64,000 bases of DNA from Auanema rhodensis. Its lineage: Eukaryota; Nematoda; Chromadorea; Rhabditida; Rhabditidae. The stretch's first letter is position 1, and the number at the start of each line of letters is the position of its first letter. Location: assembly GCA_964057225.1 (NCBI GenBank), contig CAXKVF010000075.1, positions 744,001 through 808,000 of the forward strand, in the 5' to 3' direction. The notes beneath the pieces were generated by a model. It was not told where the DNA came from and did not search any database. It saw nothing but the letters and a program-made list of their open reading frames with translations. The translations under genes were made by a program, and so were the position numbers. This document shows positions 43,917 to 51,565 of this stretch, one piece after another.

Positions 43917-43920
43917 GTGC
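43917..43920. repeat. Target-site duplication, left copy (GTGC)
   Basis: GTGC directly before the left LTR; the same four bases follow the right LTR at 47964-47967. Removing the element and one copy restores an intact 176-bp monomer, which confirms both ends. Four base pairs is usual for Gypsy/Ty3-type integration. Confidence 0.93.
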
Positions 43921-44397
43921 AGTCAAAAGACTGTATAATAAAAAAGAAAAAAAACAAAGAATAAAAGAATTTATTAGAAATTAGAAAAATAAAAGAGAGA
44001 CTTAAACTGATTAAAATATATCACAAATATCTTATATCAACAATTTTAGGTAAACAATTGATCTTATCACTAATCTTAGATGTGCATGCTTGATAATCTG
44101 ATTACGGTAGTTGATCTTGGCAACATGCCCAAAGTTGTAACTTTGTTAGAACTTGTCTAAATGAAATAAGAATGATATATTCGTGCTTGTCGTTGTAAGA
44201 CGAATTCAACTGTACTATATTCATGTAGTTAACTATATGTAGTTAAGTATGTGATTTTATATGATATAGGTTTTATCAATGTTTTACATACTTCTCAAGA
44301 TAATATAATGTTTAACGTACTCAACAGAGTGTTTGTGAATAACTTTACGTTATATAGCACATGAAACATAGGTGGGTAACTATAGCCAACTGCGACA
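43921..44397 (-). repeat. 3' LTR (left copy)
   Basis: A 477-bp direct repeat of 47487-47963, identical as far as I can read. In the element's sense it begins TGTCGCAG and ends TTTTGACT; the outermost bases are thus a short imperfect inverted repeat (TGTC/GACT). Its terminal 12 bp, AGTCAAAAGACT on the plus strand, is itself a small inverted repeat. It carries the last codons and stop of the element's ORF and a polyadenylation-type AATAAA. Confidence 0.95.
43970..43975 (-). promoter_or_regulatory. Candidate polyadenylation signal AATAAA in the 3' LTR
   Basis: AATAAA on the minus strand, about 50 bp before the end of the LTR, within a T-rich tract in the element's sense. The position is suitable for ending the transcript. 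The same sequence is in the other LTR at 47536-47541. The true cleavage site is not visible. Confidence 0.5.
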
Positions 44398-47062
44398 TCC
44401 CCGTCCTACAAAAAATTCTCGTCCTCGAGAAGTAAAATCTCTTCATTAAAGGAAAAACTTTCACAGATACTATTTCCAATTGGTCAGGAATTTTGTATAG
44501 TAAGTCTGTTTGAACTTTTAAAGGTTTTTTGTTTTCCTCTAGTTCATTAATAAATGCAGAAGTGTTATATTCTGATATCACTCTGTACGGTCCTCGAAAA
44601 TCGAAAGCTTGTTTCTTATTCGGATCACCTCTTTTTTCAAAAGGTATTTTAATGAAAACTCGATCACTTATTTTTGGTGAATCGGATTTTTTCTCACTCT
44701 TTTTATCATAGTATGATTTAAACCTTTTTTTGGTTTTATCATTCCTATTTTTATTTTCTATTGAAACAATAGGAAGAGCCATAGCACTATTGCTAGGTCC
44801 ATTCATTCTCTTGTTTAGAAGATTTTTGAAAACCTTCTTAAATCCGTTCCTGACTCTAATAGGAACAGGTCGAACTTTCTGTCTGATTGGTTTTGTGACC
44901 ATATCAGTATGTGTTAGGTCGGCTTCATTTAGAGCAACCTGCACATTATTTTTAACTAACCCCAAATTAGGAGCTTTAAACTTTTGACTCTCAAAAGTTC
45001 GTTTATCCAATCGGTAAGAGTCCTGATGCTGTATTTCGCATTCGTGTTCAGGTTTTTCTCTCAAACTGATCTTTTTTATCGCTGGATTTGGCTCTATTGT
45101 TTCAAAACCAGATCTCCAGTGACCTATAAATTCTCCTGCCTTAATTATCACAGGGTTGTCCGTGTTATTATGTAAATTCACGGTTGATATATTATCTTTG
45201 ATGGGATATATTCCCGAAACTGCAACAGCAGTAAGAGCGTTAAAAAACATTTCTCTTTTTATTGAAATCGCGTCACAAGAAACTAACACTTGATTTTGCG
45301 AAAAAGGAGGTAAATACACTCTTTTTAAAGTCATTGCTTGAGTTTTATTGAACTTCAAGCATATGTCTAAAGAATTCAAACAATTTGTACCCAATATCAT
45401 TTGATTTTCTTTGTTTTTGCTGACTAAAAAGTCAACAATTGCCTCTTTGTGGTTTTCATCACACAAAACAGACATTCGCACGGCGCCAACAAAATGCATT
45501 TGATCACCTGATGCGTTAACTATGAACTTTTTATTAGTCCATGGTAATTCCACTATTCTTTCATCTGCGTTGATTTTTTTTTGTTTCAACGAATCGATTA
45601 CTCGAACTAGCAATGATGAACTGATGACCGAAATTTGCGATCCAGTATCTAGTAATGCATCATGCATATGGACTTGACATAAAGTCATTCTCCCTAATGC
45701 TGGTTTACCAAACAATGGGGGGTTTCTCAAATCACTTGAAGTGATTTGGATTGCTCGATTCCAACTCTCAGCTTTTCTGTTAATGCTGGGTGGTTCTCGA
45801 GGAGTATTAAGTCTACTTTCATTCTCTATTCTCTCATTTTGTCTTTTAAAACATACGTTTGCAGTATGTCCTTTTTTATTACAGTTCACACAAATAATTT
45901 CATTATTATTAGTGTTTCTCACTCTTCTCTCATCGGAGATATGTGGATAATGTTTCCGGCTCAAGTTTTGTTTCTGCTCGGATTCATTGGATTGATTGAT
46001 TGAACGAGTTAACTTATTTCGTTCACATCTGAGGGCGATTTGTTTTACTTTTTCGTAAATTTCTTCGTCCTCCTCATCCTCTATTTTTTCAAGGATGGAA
46101 ACTCCACAAGAACAATTACAAAGTTCTTGGTACAGTTTATTTGCTCTTTCGAACGATAATAAACCAGGAATTAAATCTGGATTAGCCAGTTGAGTCAGTT
46201 TTTCTAACTCATCGCAGTAATTTACTAACGACTGGGATCTATTCCATTTCAAACTTTTCAAGTTTTCAGTAGCCTGCATTCTTCCCTGTCTTTGTGAAAC
46301 GGTTGACTCTCTACGTAAACTGTTCACTATGACATCTAAGGAACTTTGCTTTATGGCTTCAGGTAACTCTCTATAGCGATTTCTGATCTCGCCTTGGAGT
46401 TTATTGATGAATAAAAGTTTTTTTTCACGTTGAGAAAAAACATCATCTGGGTATTTATAGTTAAATCGTTCTGTGAAATCAACGAATTCACTATACGATC
46501 CACCCTTATAAGCCTCAACCTCAGGTAGTAACTGGGTTTTCATGAGTTTTGCAATATCGTAAAAGGACTTACCCTGATAACTGCACTCCTGGCTGTAAAG
46601 TTCGTTCTTTCTTGCTGAGCTTTTCAGCTGTAAAGAAGAAAAGGATTTATTCAGTTTAGAATTTACTAACGAACCTTTTTCACTATCTGTAATTGACAGA
46701 TTCATAAATTTTTCATCGGTTACTTGTTCAACCTGTAAAAAATCATGTTTAACATTATGATTAATCAAATTTTCAATTTTAATCAAAACATTATCATTGT
46801 TAGAATCACAGATGTTGTGGATCTGATTTAACAAATCAATCTCTTTTTGAAAACTTTTTATTTCAGAACTAGAGATTTTTAAATTCTTAGCTATTTTAGC
46901 TAGATTTTTCTCGGCTTCGACTCTTGGTCTACAACCGGTTTTAGTATGATTTAAAATCAAACTTTGAGCAAAAGATAAAATGTTATCTATATTACTCTCA
47001 AATTTATCAAAATTAAAAGGTAGTCTTACCTCGTTCATTTCGATATCCAGTTCCTCACTCAT
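44345..47062 (-). CDS. Gag-protease polyprotein with RT stub fused to integrase C-terminus
   Basis: A 905-residue ORF and the only convincing gene in the window. Residues about 1-160 are charged and unrecognised; about 165-350 look like a Gag capsid region ending in an acidic run (328-335). A retroviral zinc knuckle is at C391, C394, H399, C404. An aspartic protease follows, with catalytic DTGS at 472-475 and ILG at 556-558. Residues about 725-770 match the start of Gypsy RT (PSNS...PIV at 756-766). The frame then passes directly to an integrase C-terminal domain: YYDKK at 784-788, DRVFIK at 800-805, GPY at 824-826. The YxDD catalytic core of RT, RNase H and the integrase HHCC and DDE residues are all absent. 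There is no frameshift or stop between Gag and protease. The last ~17 residues are read from the 3' LTR. The ATG at 47062 follows a 424-nt leader. Function (particle formation and self-cleavage) is inferred from domains. Confidence 0.9.
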   Translation of the reverse strand: MSEELDIEMNEVRLPFNFDKFESNIDNILSFAQSLILNHTKTGCRPRVEAEKNLAKIAKNLKISSSEIKSFQKEIDLLNQIHNICDSNNDNVLIKIENLINHNVKHDFLQVEQVTDEKFMNLSITDSEKGSLVNSKLNKSFSSLQLKSSARKNELYSQECSYQGKSFYDIAKLMKTQLLPEVEAYKGGSYSEFVDFTERFNYKYPDDVFSQREKKLLFINKLQGEIRNRYRELPEAIKQSSLDVIVNSLRRESTVSQRQGRMQATENLKSLKWNRSQSLVNYCDELEKLTQLANPDLIPGLLSFERANKLYQELCNCSCGVSILEKIEDEEDEEIYEKVKQIALRCERNKLTRSINQSNESEQKQNLSRKHYPHISDERRVRNTNNNEIICVNCNKKGHTANVCFKRQNERIENESRLNTPREPPSINRKAESWNRAIQITSSDLRNPPLFGKPALGRMTLCQVHMHDALLDTGSQISVISSSLLVRVIDSLKQKKINADERIVELPWTNKKFIVNASGDQMHFVGAVRMSVLCDENHKEAIVDFLVSKNKENQMILGTNCLNSLDICLKFNKTQAMTLKRVYLPPFSQNQVLVSCDAISIKREMFFNALTAVAVSGIYPIKDNISTVNLHNNTDNPVIIKAGEFIGHWRSGFETIEPNPAIKKISLREKPEHECEIQHQDSYRLDKRTFESQKFKAPNLGLVKNNVQVALNEADLTHTDMVTKPIRQKVRPVPIRVRNGFKKVFKNLLNKRMNGPSNSAMALPIVSIENKNRNDKTKKRFKSYYDKKSEKKSDSPKISDRVFIKIPFEKRGDPNKKQAFDFRGPYRVISEYNTSAFINELEENKKPLKVQTDLLYKIPDQLEIVSVKVFPLMKRFYFSRTRIFCRTGMSQLAIVTHLCFMCYIT
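44398..44407 (-). promoter_or_regulatory. Polypurine tract
   Basis: In the element's sense this is AGGACGGGGA, directly against the TGTCGCAG start of the 3' LTR. It is purine except for one C. This is the expected place and makeup for the primer of plus-strand DNA synthesis. It is also translated as the codons AGG ACG GGG and the start of ATG near residues 886-889 of the ORF, so coding and priming overlap. Confidence 0.8.
44731..44755 (-). other. Internal deletion junction, RT to integrase
   Basis: Around residues 770-778 the protein changes from RT motif 1 (PIVSIENKN) to the basic segment that comes before the integrase C-terminal domain (KRFKSYYDKK). In an autonomous element some 2.5-3 kb encoding the RT core, RNase H and the integrase core would lie here. 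The join is in frame. The exact breakpoint cannot be fixed without the parent element, because both sides are A-rich in the coding sense. Confidence 0.75.
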
Positions 47063-47102
47063 GATGGAGATATAGGCAATGACTGTTTGTCAACTGGAAA
47101 TA

Positions 47103-47135
47103 AAATTATTAGTTTTCTATACGAAAAAATAATTT
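47103..47135 (-). other. GUAUA stem-loop 1 (bulged)
   Basis: On the plus strand AAATTATT, AG, TTTTC, TATAC, GAAAA, AATAATTT: an 8-bp lower stem, a 2-nt bulge, a 5-bp upper stem and the shared loop. In the RNA the loop is GUAUA closed by C-G. It lies about 40 nt upstream of the start codon. Confidence 0.7.
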
Positions 47136-47153
47136 AAAATATTGTCAAAAAAA

Positions 47154-47164
47154 TTCTATACGAA
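47154..47164 (-). other. GUAUA stem-loop 2 (short)
   Basis: Plus strand TTC-TATAC-GAA, a 3-bp stem with the shared loop. A further ATTG/CAAT pairing (47141-47144 with 47065+100, that is 47165-47168) is possible across a 9-nt bulge. It is the weakest of the five as a structure but keeps the exact CTATACG core. Confidence 0.45.
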
Positions 47165-47177
47165 CAATGACAAAAAA

Positions 47178-47202
47178 TTTTGATTTCTTCTCGAAATCAA
47201 AA
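47178..47202 (-). other. 10-bp perfect hairpin with GAGAA loop
   Basis: Plus strand TTTTGATTTC, TTCTC, GAAATCAAAA: a perfect 10-bp inverted repeat with a 5-nt loop (GAGAA in the RNA). It lies between GUAUA stem-loops 2 and 3 but has a different loop. Confidence 0.65.
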
Positions 47203-47289
47203 GTGAAAGTTTCAACTCTCTCAAGTTTCTCCGAAAAAAAATTCTGTTAACACCTAATCAGTGTTTAGCAAAAATTTTTTTTTTTCCTC

Positions 47290-47341
47290 TTTTTTTTTTT
47301 TTTTCACAAAAAATTTTATGAAAAAAAAAAAAAAAAAAAAA
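47290..47341 (-). other. T15/A21 homopolymer inverted repeat
   Basis: T15 at 47290-47304 and A21 at 47321-47341 are separated by 16 bp, allowing a 15-bp A-U stem in the RNA. A further T11 lies at 47275-47285. Homopolymer lengths are error-prone in sequencing, so the exact counts are uncertain. Confidence 0.6.
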
Positions 47342-47360
47342 TTCAGAAAAATCGGAAAAA

Positions 47361-47371
47361 CCCTATACGGG
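47361..47371 (-). other. GUAUA stem-loop 3
   Basis: Plus strand CCC-TATAC-GGG: a 3-bp G-C stem with the shared loop. Confidence 0.55.
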
Positions 47372-47393
47372 AGAGTTGTGACTAAATCACCAA

Positions 47394-47406
47394 GAGCTAT
47401 ACGCTC
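47394..47406 (-). other. GUAUA stem-loop 4
   Basis: Plus strand GAGC-TATAC-GCTC: a 4-bp stem with the shared loop. It ends two bases before stem-loop 5 begins. Confidence 0.6.
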
Positions 47407-47408
47407 AA

Positions 47409-47441
47409 AAATAGGTTAAGAAACTATACGTTTCCCTATTT
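47409..47441 (-). other. GUAUA stem-loop 5 (bulged)
   Basis: Plus strand AAATAGG, TTAA, GAAAC, TATAC, GTTTC, CCTATTT: a 7-bp lower stem, a 4-nt bulge, a 5-bp upper stem and the shared loop. Its layout mirrors stem-loop 1, with the bulge on the same side and the same 33-nt span, but the stem sequences differ. Confidence 0.72.
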
Positions 47442-47468
47442 AACAAAAAATACAATCAATCGAGCAGA

Positions 47469-47486
47469 GAACCGGTTCGGCCCCCA
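47469..47486 (-). promoter_or_regulatory. Primer-binding site, probably tRNA-Pro
   Basis: In the element's sense it reads TGGGGGCCGAACCGGTTC and abuts the 5' LTR. TGG pairs with the tRNA CCA end. The rest implies a tRNA ending CCGG-TTCGGCC-C-CCA: a T-stem end, a 7-nt acceptor strand and a C discriminator base. A C discriminator is typical of eukaryotic tRNA-Pro, and an acceptor stem starting GGCCGAA would suit it. The tRNA identity is from general knowledge and not checked; the site itself is clear by position and TGG start. Confidence 0.75.
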
Positions 47487-47963
47487 AGTCAAAAGACTGT
47501 ATAATAAAAAAGAAAAAAAACAAAGAATAAAAGAATTTATTAGAAATTAGAAAAATAAAAGAGAGACTTAAACTGATTAAAATATATCACAAATATCTTA
47601 TATCAACAATTTTAGGTAAACAATTGATCTTATCACTAATCTTAGATGTGCATGCTTGATAATCTGATTACGGTAGTTGATCTTGGCAACATGCCCAAAG
47701 TTGTAACTTTGTTAGAACTTGTCTAAATGAAATAAGAATGATATATTCGTGCTTGTCGTTGTAAGACGAATTCAACTGTACTATATTCATGTAGTTAACT
47801 ATATGTAGTTAAGTATGTGATTTTATATGATATAGGTTTTATCAATGTTTTACATACTTCTCAAGATAATATAATGTTTAACGTACTCAACAGAGTGTTT
47901 GTGAATAACTTTACGTTATATAGCACATGAAACATAGGTGGGTAACTATAGCCAACTGCGACA
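47487..47963 (-). repeat. 5' LTR (right copy)
   Basis: A 477-bp direct repeat of 43921-44397. As the upstream LTR for minus-strand transcription it should carry the promoter. It is AT-rich, contains several inverted repeats (for example AACTA-TATG-TAGTT) and has no long ORF. Confidence 0.95.
47821..47827 (-). promoter_or_regulatory. Candidate TATA box in the 5' LTR
   Basis: TATAAAA on the minus strand about 137 bp into the LTR; transcription would then start roughly 25-30 nt further on, near 47795. The LTR has other AT-rich TATA-like words, for example CTATATAAC near 47915-47923, so the choice is tentative. The matching site in the 3' LTR is 44255-44261. Confidence 0.4.
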
Positions 47964-47967
47964 GTGC
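47964..47967. repeat. Target-site duplication, right copy (GTGC)
   Basis: GTGC after the right LTR, matching 43917-43920. In an empty monomer these are the first four bases of the GTGCAC palindrome. Confidence 0.93.
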
Positions 47968-48045
47968 ACTTGGTATGTAACTCGCTTCACGTGAAAGATA
48001 CAGAGATGCGGTTTTCAAAATTAGATTCCCCATGTCCATATTAGT

Positions 48046-51000
48046 CTAAAAACAAATTTTTATTGATATTGGTGCATGGTAACCATGACTTTGAAATTTA
48101 CGTGAACTTTAATTTATGCTAATTAAATATACACGTGATGTGCACTTGGTATGTAACTCGCTTCACGTGAAAGATAAAGAGATGCGGTTTTCAAAATTAG
48201 ATTCCCCATGTCCATATTAGTCTAAAAACAAATTTTTATTGATATTGGTTCATGGTAACCATGACTTTGAAATTTACGTGAACTTTAATTTATGCTAATT
48301 AAATGTACACGTGATGTGCACTTGGTATGTAACTCGCTTCACGTGAAAGATAAAGAGATGCGGTTTTCAAAATTAGATTCCCCATGTCCATATTAGTCTA
48401 AAAACAAATTTTTATTGATATTGGTGCATGGTAACCATGACTTTGAAATTTACGTGAACTTTAATTTATGCTAATTAAATGTACACGTGATGTGCACTTG
48501 GTATGTAACTCGCTTCACGTGAAAGATAAAGAGATGCGGTTTTCAAAATTAGATTCCCCATGTCCATATTAGTCTAAAAACAAATTTTTATTGATATTGG
48601 TTCATGGTAACCATGACTTTGAAATTTACGTGAACTTTAATTTATGCTAATTAAATGTACACGTGATGTGCACTTGGTGTGTAACTCGCTTCACGTGAAA
48701 GATAAAGAGATGCGGTTTTTAAAATTAGATTCCCCATGTCCATATTAGTCTAAAAACAAATTTTTATTGATATTGCTTCATGGTAACCATGACTTTGAAA
48801 TTTACGTGAACTTTAATTTATGCTAATTAAATGTACACGTGATGTGCACTTGGTATGTAACTCGCTTCACGTGAAAGATAAAGAGATGCGGTTTTCAAAA
48901 TTAGATTCCCCATGTCCATATTAGTCTAACAACAAATTTTTATTGATATTGGTTCATGGTAACCATGACTTTGAAATTTACGTGAACTTTAATTTATGCT
49001 AATTAAATGTACACGTGATGTGCACTTGGTATGTAACTCGCTTCACGTGAAAGATAAAGAGATGCGGTTTTCAAAATTAGATTGCCCATGTCCATATTAG
49101 TCTAAAAACAAATTTTTATTGATATTGGTGCATGGTAACCATGACTTTGAAATTTACGTGAACTTTAATTTATGCTAATTAAATGTACACGTGATGTGCA
49201 CTTGGTATGTAACTCGCTTCACGTGAAAGATAAAGAGATGCGGTTTTCATAATTAGATCCCCCATGTCCATATTAGTCTAAAAACAAATTTTTATTGATA
49301 TTGGTGCATGGTAACCATGACTTTGAAATTTACGTGAACTTTAATTTATGCTAATTAAATGTACACGTGATGTGCACTTGGTATGTAACTCGCTTCACGT
49401 GAAAGATAAAGAGATGCGGTTTTCAAAATTAGATCCCCCATGTCCATATTAGACTAAAAACAAATTTTTATTGATATTGGTGCATGGTAACCATGACTTT
49501 GAAATTTACGTGAACTTTAATTTATGCTAATTAAATGTACACGTGATGTGCACTTGGTATGTAACTCGCTTCACGTGAAAGATAAAGAGATGCGGTTTTC
49601 AAAATTAGATTCCCCATGTCCATATTAGTCTAAAAACAAATTTTTATTGATATTGGTGCATGGTAACCATGACTTTGAAATTTACGTGAACTTTAATTTA
49701 TGCTAATTAAATATACACGTGATGTGCACTTGGTATGTAACTCGCTTCACGTGAAAGATAAAGAGATGCGGTTTTCAAAATTAGATTCCCCATGTCCATA
49801 TTAGTCTAAAAACAAATTTTTATTGATATTGGTGCATGGTAACCATGACTTTGAAATTTACGTGAACTTTAATTTATGCTAATTAAATATACACGTGATG
49901 TGCACTTGGTATGTAACTCGCTTCACGTGAAAGATAAAGAGATGCGGTTTTCAAAATTAGATTCCCCATGTCCATATTAGTCTAAAAACAAATTTTTATT
50001 GATATTGGTTCATGGTAACCATGACTTTGAAATTTACGTGAACTTTAATTTATGCTAATTAAATGTACACGTGATGTGCACTTGGTATGTAACTCGCTTC
50101 ACGTGAAAGATAAAGAGATGCGGTTTTCAAAATTAGATTCCCCATGTCCATATTAGTCTAAAAACAAATTTTTATTGATATTGGTGCATGGTAACCATGA
50201 CTTTGAAATTTACGTGAACTTTAATTTATGCTAATTAAATGTACACGTGATGTGCACTTGGTATGTAACTCGCTTCACGTGAAAGATAAAGAGATGCGGT
50301 TTTCAAAATTAGATTCCCCATGTCCATATTAGTCTAAAAACAAATTTTTATTGATATTGGTTCATGGTAACCATGACTTTGAAATTTACGTGAACTTTAA
50401 TTTATGCTAATTAAATGTACACGTGATGTGCACTTGGTGTGTAACTCGCTTCACGTGAAAGATAAAGAGATGCGGTTTTTAAAATTAGATTCCCCATGTC
50501 CATATTAGTCTAAAAACAAATTTTTATTGATATTGCTTCATGGTAACCATGACTTTGAAATTTACGTGAACTTTAATTTATGCTAATTAAATGTACACGT
50601 GATGTGCACTTGGTATGTAACTCGCTTCACGTGAAAGATAAAGAGATGCGGTTTTCAAAATTAGATTCCCCATGTCCATATTAGTCTAAAAACAAATTTT
50701 TATTGATATTGGTTCATGGTAACCATGACTTTGAAATTTACGTGAACTTTAATTTATGCTAATTAAATGTACACGTGATGTGCACTTGGTATGTAACTCG
50801 CTTCACGTGAAAGATAAAGAGATGCGGTTTTCAAAATTAGATTGCCCATGTCCATATTAGTCTAAAAACAAATTTTTATTGATATTGGTGCATGGTAACC
50901 ATGACTTTGAAATTTACGTGAACTTTAATTTATGCTAATTAAATGTACACGTGATGTGCACTTGGTATGTAACTCGCTTCACGTGAAAGATAAAGAGATG

Positions 51001-51565
51001 CGGTTTTCATAATTAGATCCCCCATGTCCATATTAGTCTAAAAACAAATTTTTATTGATATTGGTGCATGGTAACCATGACTTTGAAATTTACGTGAACT
51101 TTAATTTATGCTAATTAAATGTACACGTGATGTGCACTTGGTATGTAACTCGCTTCACGTGAAAGATAAAGAGATGCGGTTTTCAAAATTAGATCCCCCA
51201 TGTCCATATTAGACTAAAAACAAATTTTTATTGATATTGGTGCATGGTAACCATGACTTTGAAATTTACGTGAACTTTAATTTATGCTAATTAAATGTAC
51301 ACGTGATGTGCACTTGGTATGTAACTCGCTTCACGTGAAAGATAAAGAGATGCGGTTTTCAAAATTAGATTCCCCATGTCCATATTAGTCTAAAAACAAA
51401 TTTTTATTGATATTGGTGCATGGTAACCATGACTTTGAAATTTACGTGAACTTTAATTTATGCTAATTAAATGTACACGTGATGTGCACTTGGTATGTAA
51501 CTCGCTTCACGTGAAAGATAAAGAGATGCGGTTTTCAAAATTAGATTCCCCATGTCCATATTAGT
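48046..51565 (+). repeat. 10-monomer higher-order repeat, two copies
   Basis: Units 48046-49805 and 49806-51565 (1,760 bp) share in order: AAATATACAC monomer, CTTGGTGTG with GGTTTTTAAA, GCTTC, GATTGCCC, TTTTCATAATT with GATCCCCC, and a GATCCCCC-AGACTAAA junction. The private CTAACAAC change near 48928 and the loss of ATATACAC near 51471 show little divergence since duplication. Confidence 0.88.

Larger units (their letters stand above)
1..43920 (+). repeat. 176-bp satellite array, left arm
   Basis: Uninterrupted head-to-tail tandem array; position 1 is the first base of a monomer in the phase used here (monomers begin CTAAAAAC). Nearly every copy is exactly 176 bp; the only length changes in this arm are one-base deletions in the A run of the monomers starting at 8977 and 10208. 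Copies differ by a few substitutions, most often at the GGTTC / GGTGC / GCTTC site about 26-30 bp into the monomer. GC content is about 32%, with five CpGs per monomer. No gene is visible. The length is close to one nucleosome repeat, so a centromeric or pericentromeric role is plausible but not shown by sequence alone. Confidence 0.98.
47063..47486 (-). other. Structured 5' leader of the retrotransposon
   Basis: A 424-nt untranslated region between the 5' LTR and the ORF's ATG, rich in A and T. In the RNA sense it holds, in order: the primer-binding site, three stem-loops with a GUAUA loop, a homopolymer U/A hairpin, a 10-bp hairpin with a GAGAA loop, and two more GUAUA stem-loops, the last ending about 40 nt before the ATG. 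In LTR elements this is where packaging and dimerisation signals lie. Confidence 0.75.
43921..47963 (-). mobile_element. Non-autonomous Gypsy-type LTR retrotransposon inserted in the satellite
   Basis: A 4,043-bp element transcribed from the minus strand. It has two 477-bp direct LTRs, a 4-bp target-site duplication, a primer-binding site directly after the 5' LTR and a purine tract directly before the 3' LTR. Its one ORF holds Gag, protease, a stub of RT and the integrase C-terminus. The protease-RT-integrase order and the GPY/F-type end place it in the Gypsy (Ty3-like, Metaviridae) group. RT core, RNase H and integrase core are absent, so it should move only when a relative supplies them. 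I found no difference between the LTRs, which implies a very recent insertion. No env-like frame is present. Confidence 0.95.

Noticed and set aside
1-43920. CRISPR-like array
   Set aside because: The repeats are directly contiguous with no unique spacers, and the unit is 176 bp; this is satellite DNA.
44529-46003. Several plus-strand ORFs of 60-85 codons opposite the retrotransposon ORF
   Set aside because: They lie antisense within the 905-codon frame, show no domains and have the hydrophobic bias typical of antisense frames.
46491-46497. Sixth CTATACG in the coding region as part of the hairpin family
   Set aside because: Its flanks (ATTCA and ATCC) do not pair; it serves better as a negative comparison.
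47469-47486. tRNA gene
   Set aside because: Only an 18-nt 3'-end complement is present, in the correct place for a primer-binding site; no cloverleaf surrounds it.
43921-47963. Endogenous retrovirus with env
   Set aside because: No second ORF, signal peptide or transmembrane segment lies between the integrase tail and the 3' LTR; the ORF runs into the LTR.
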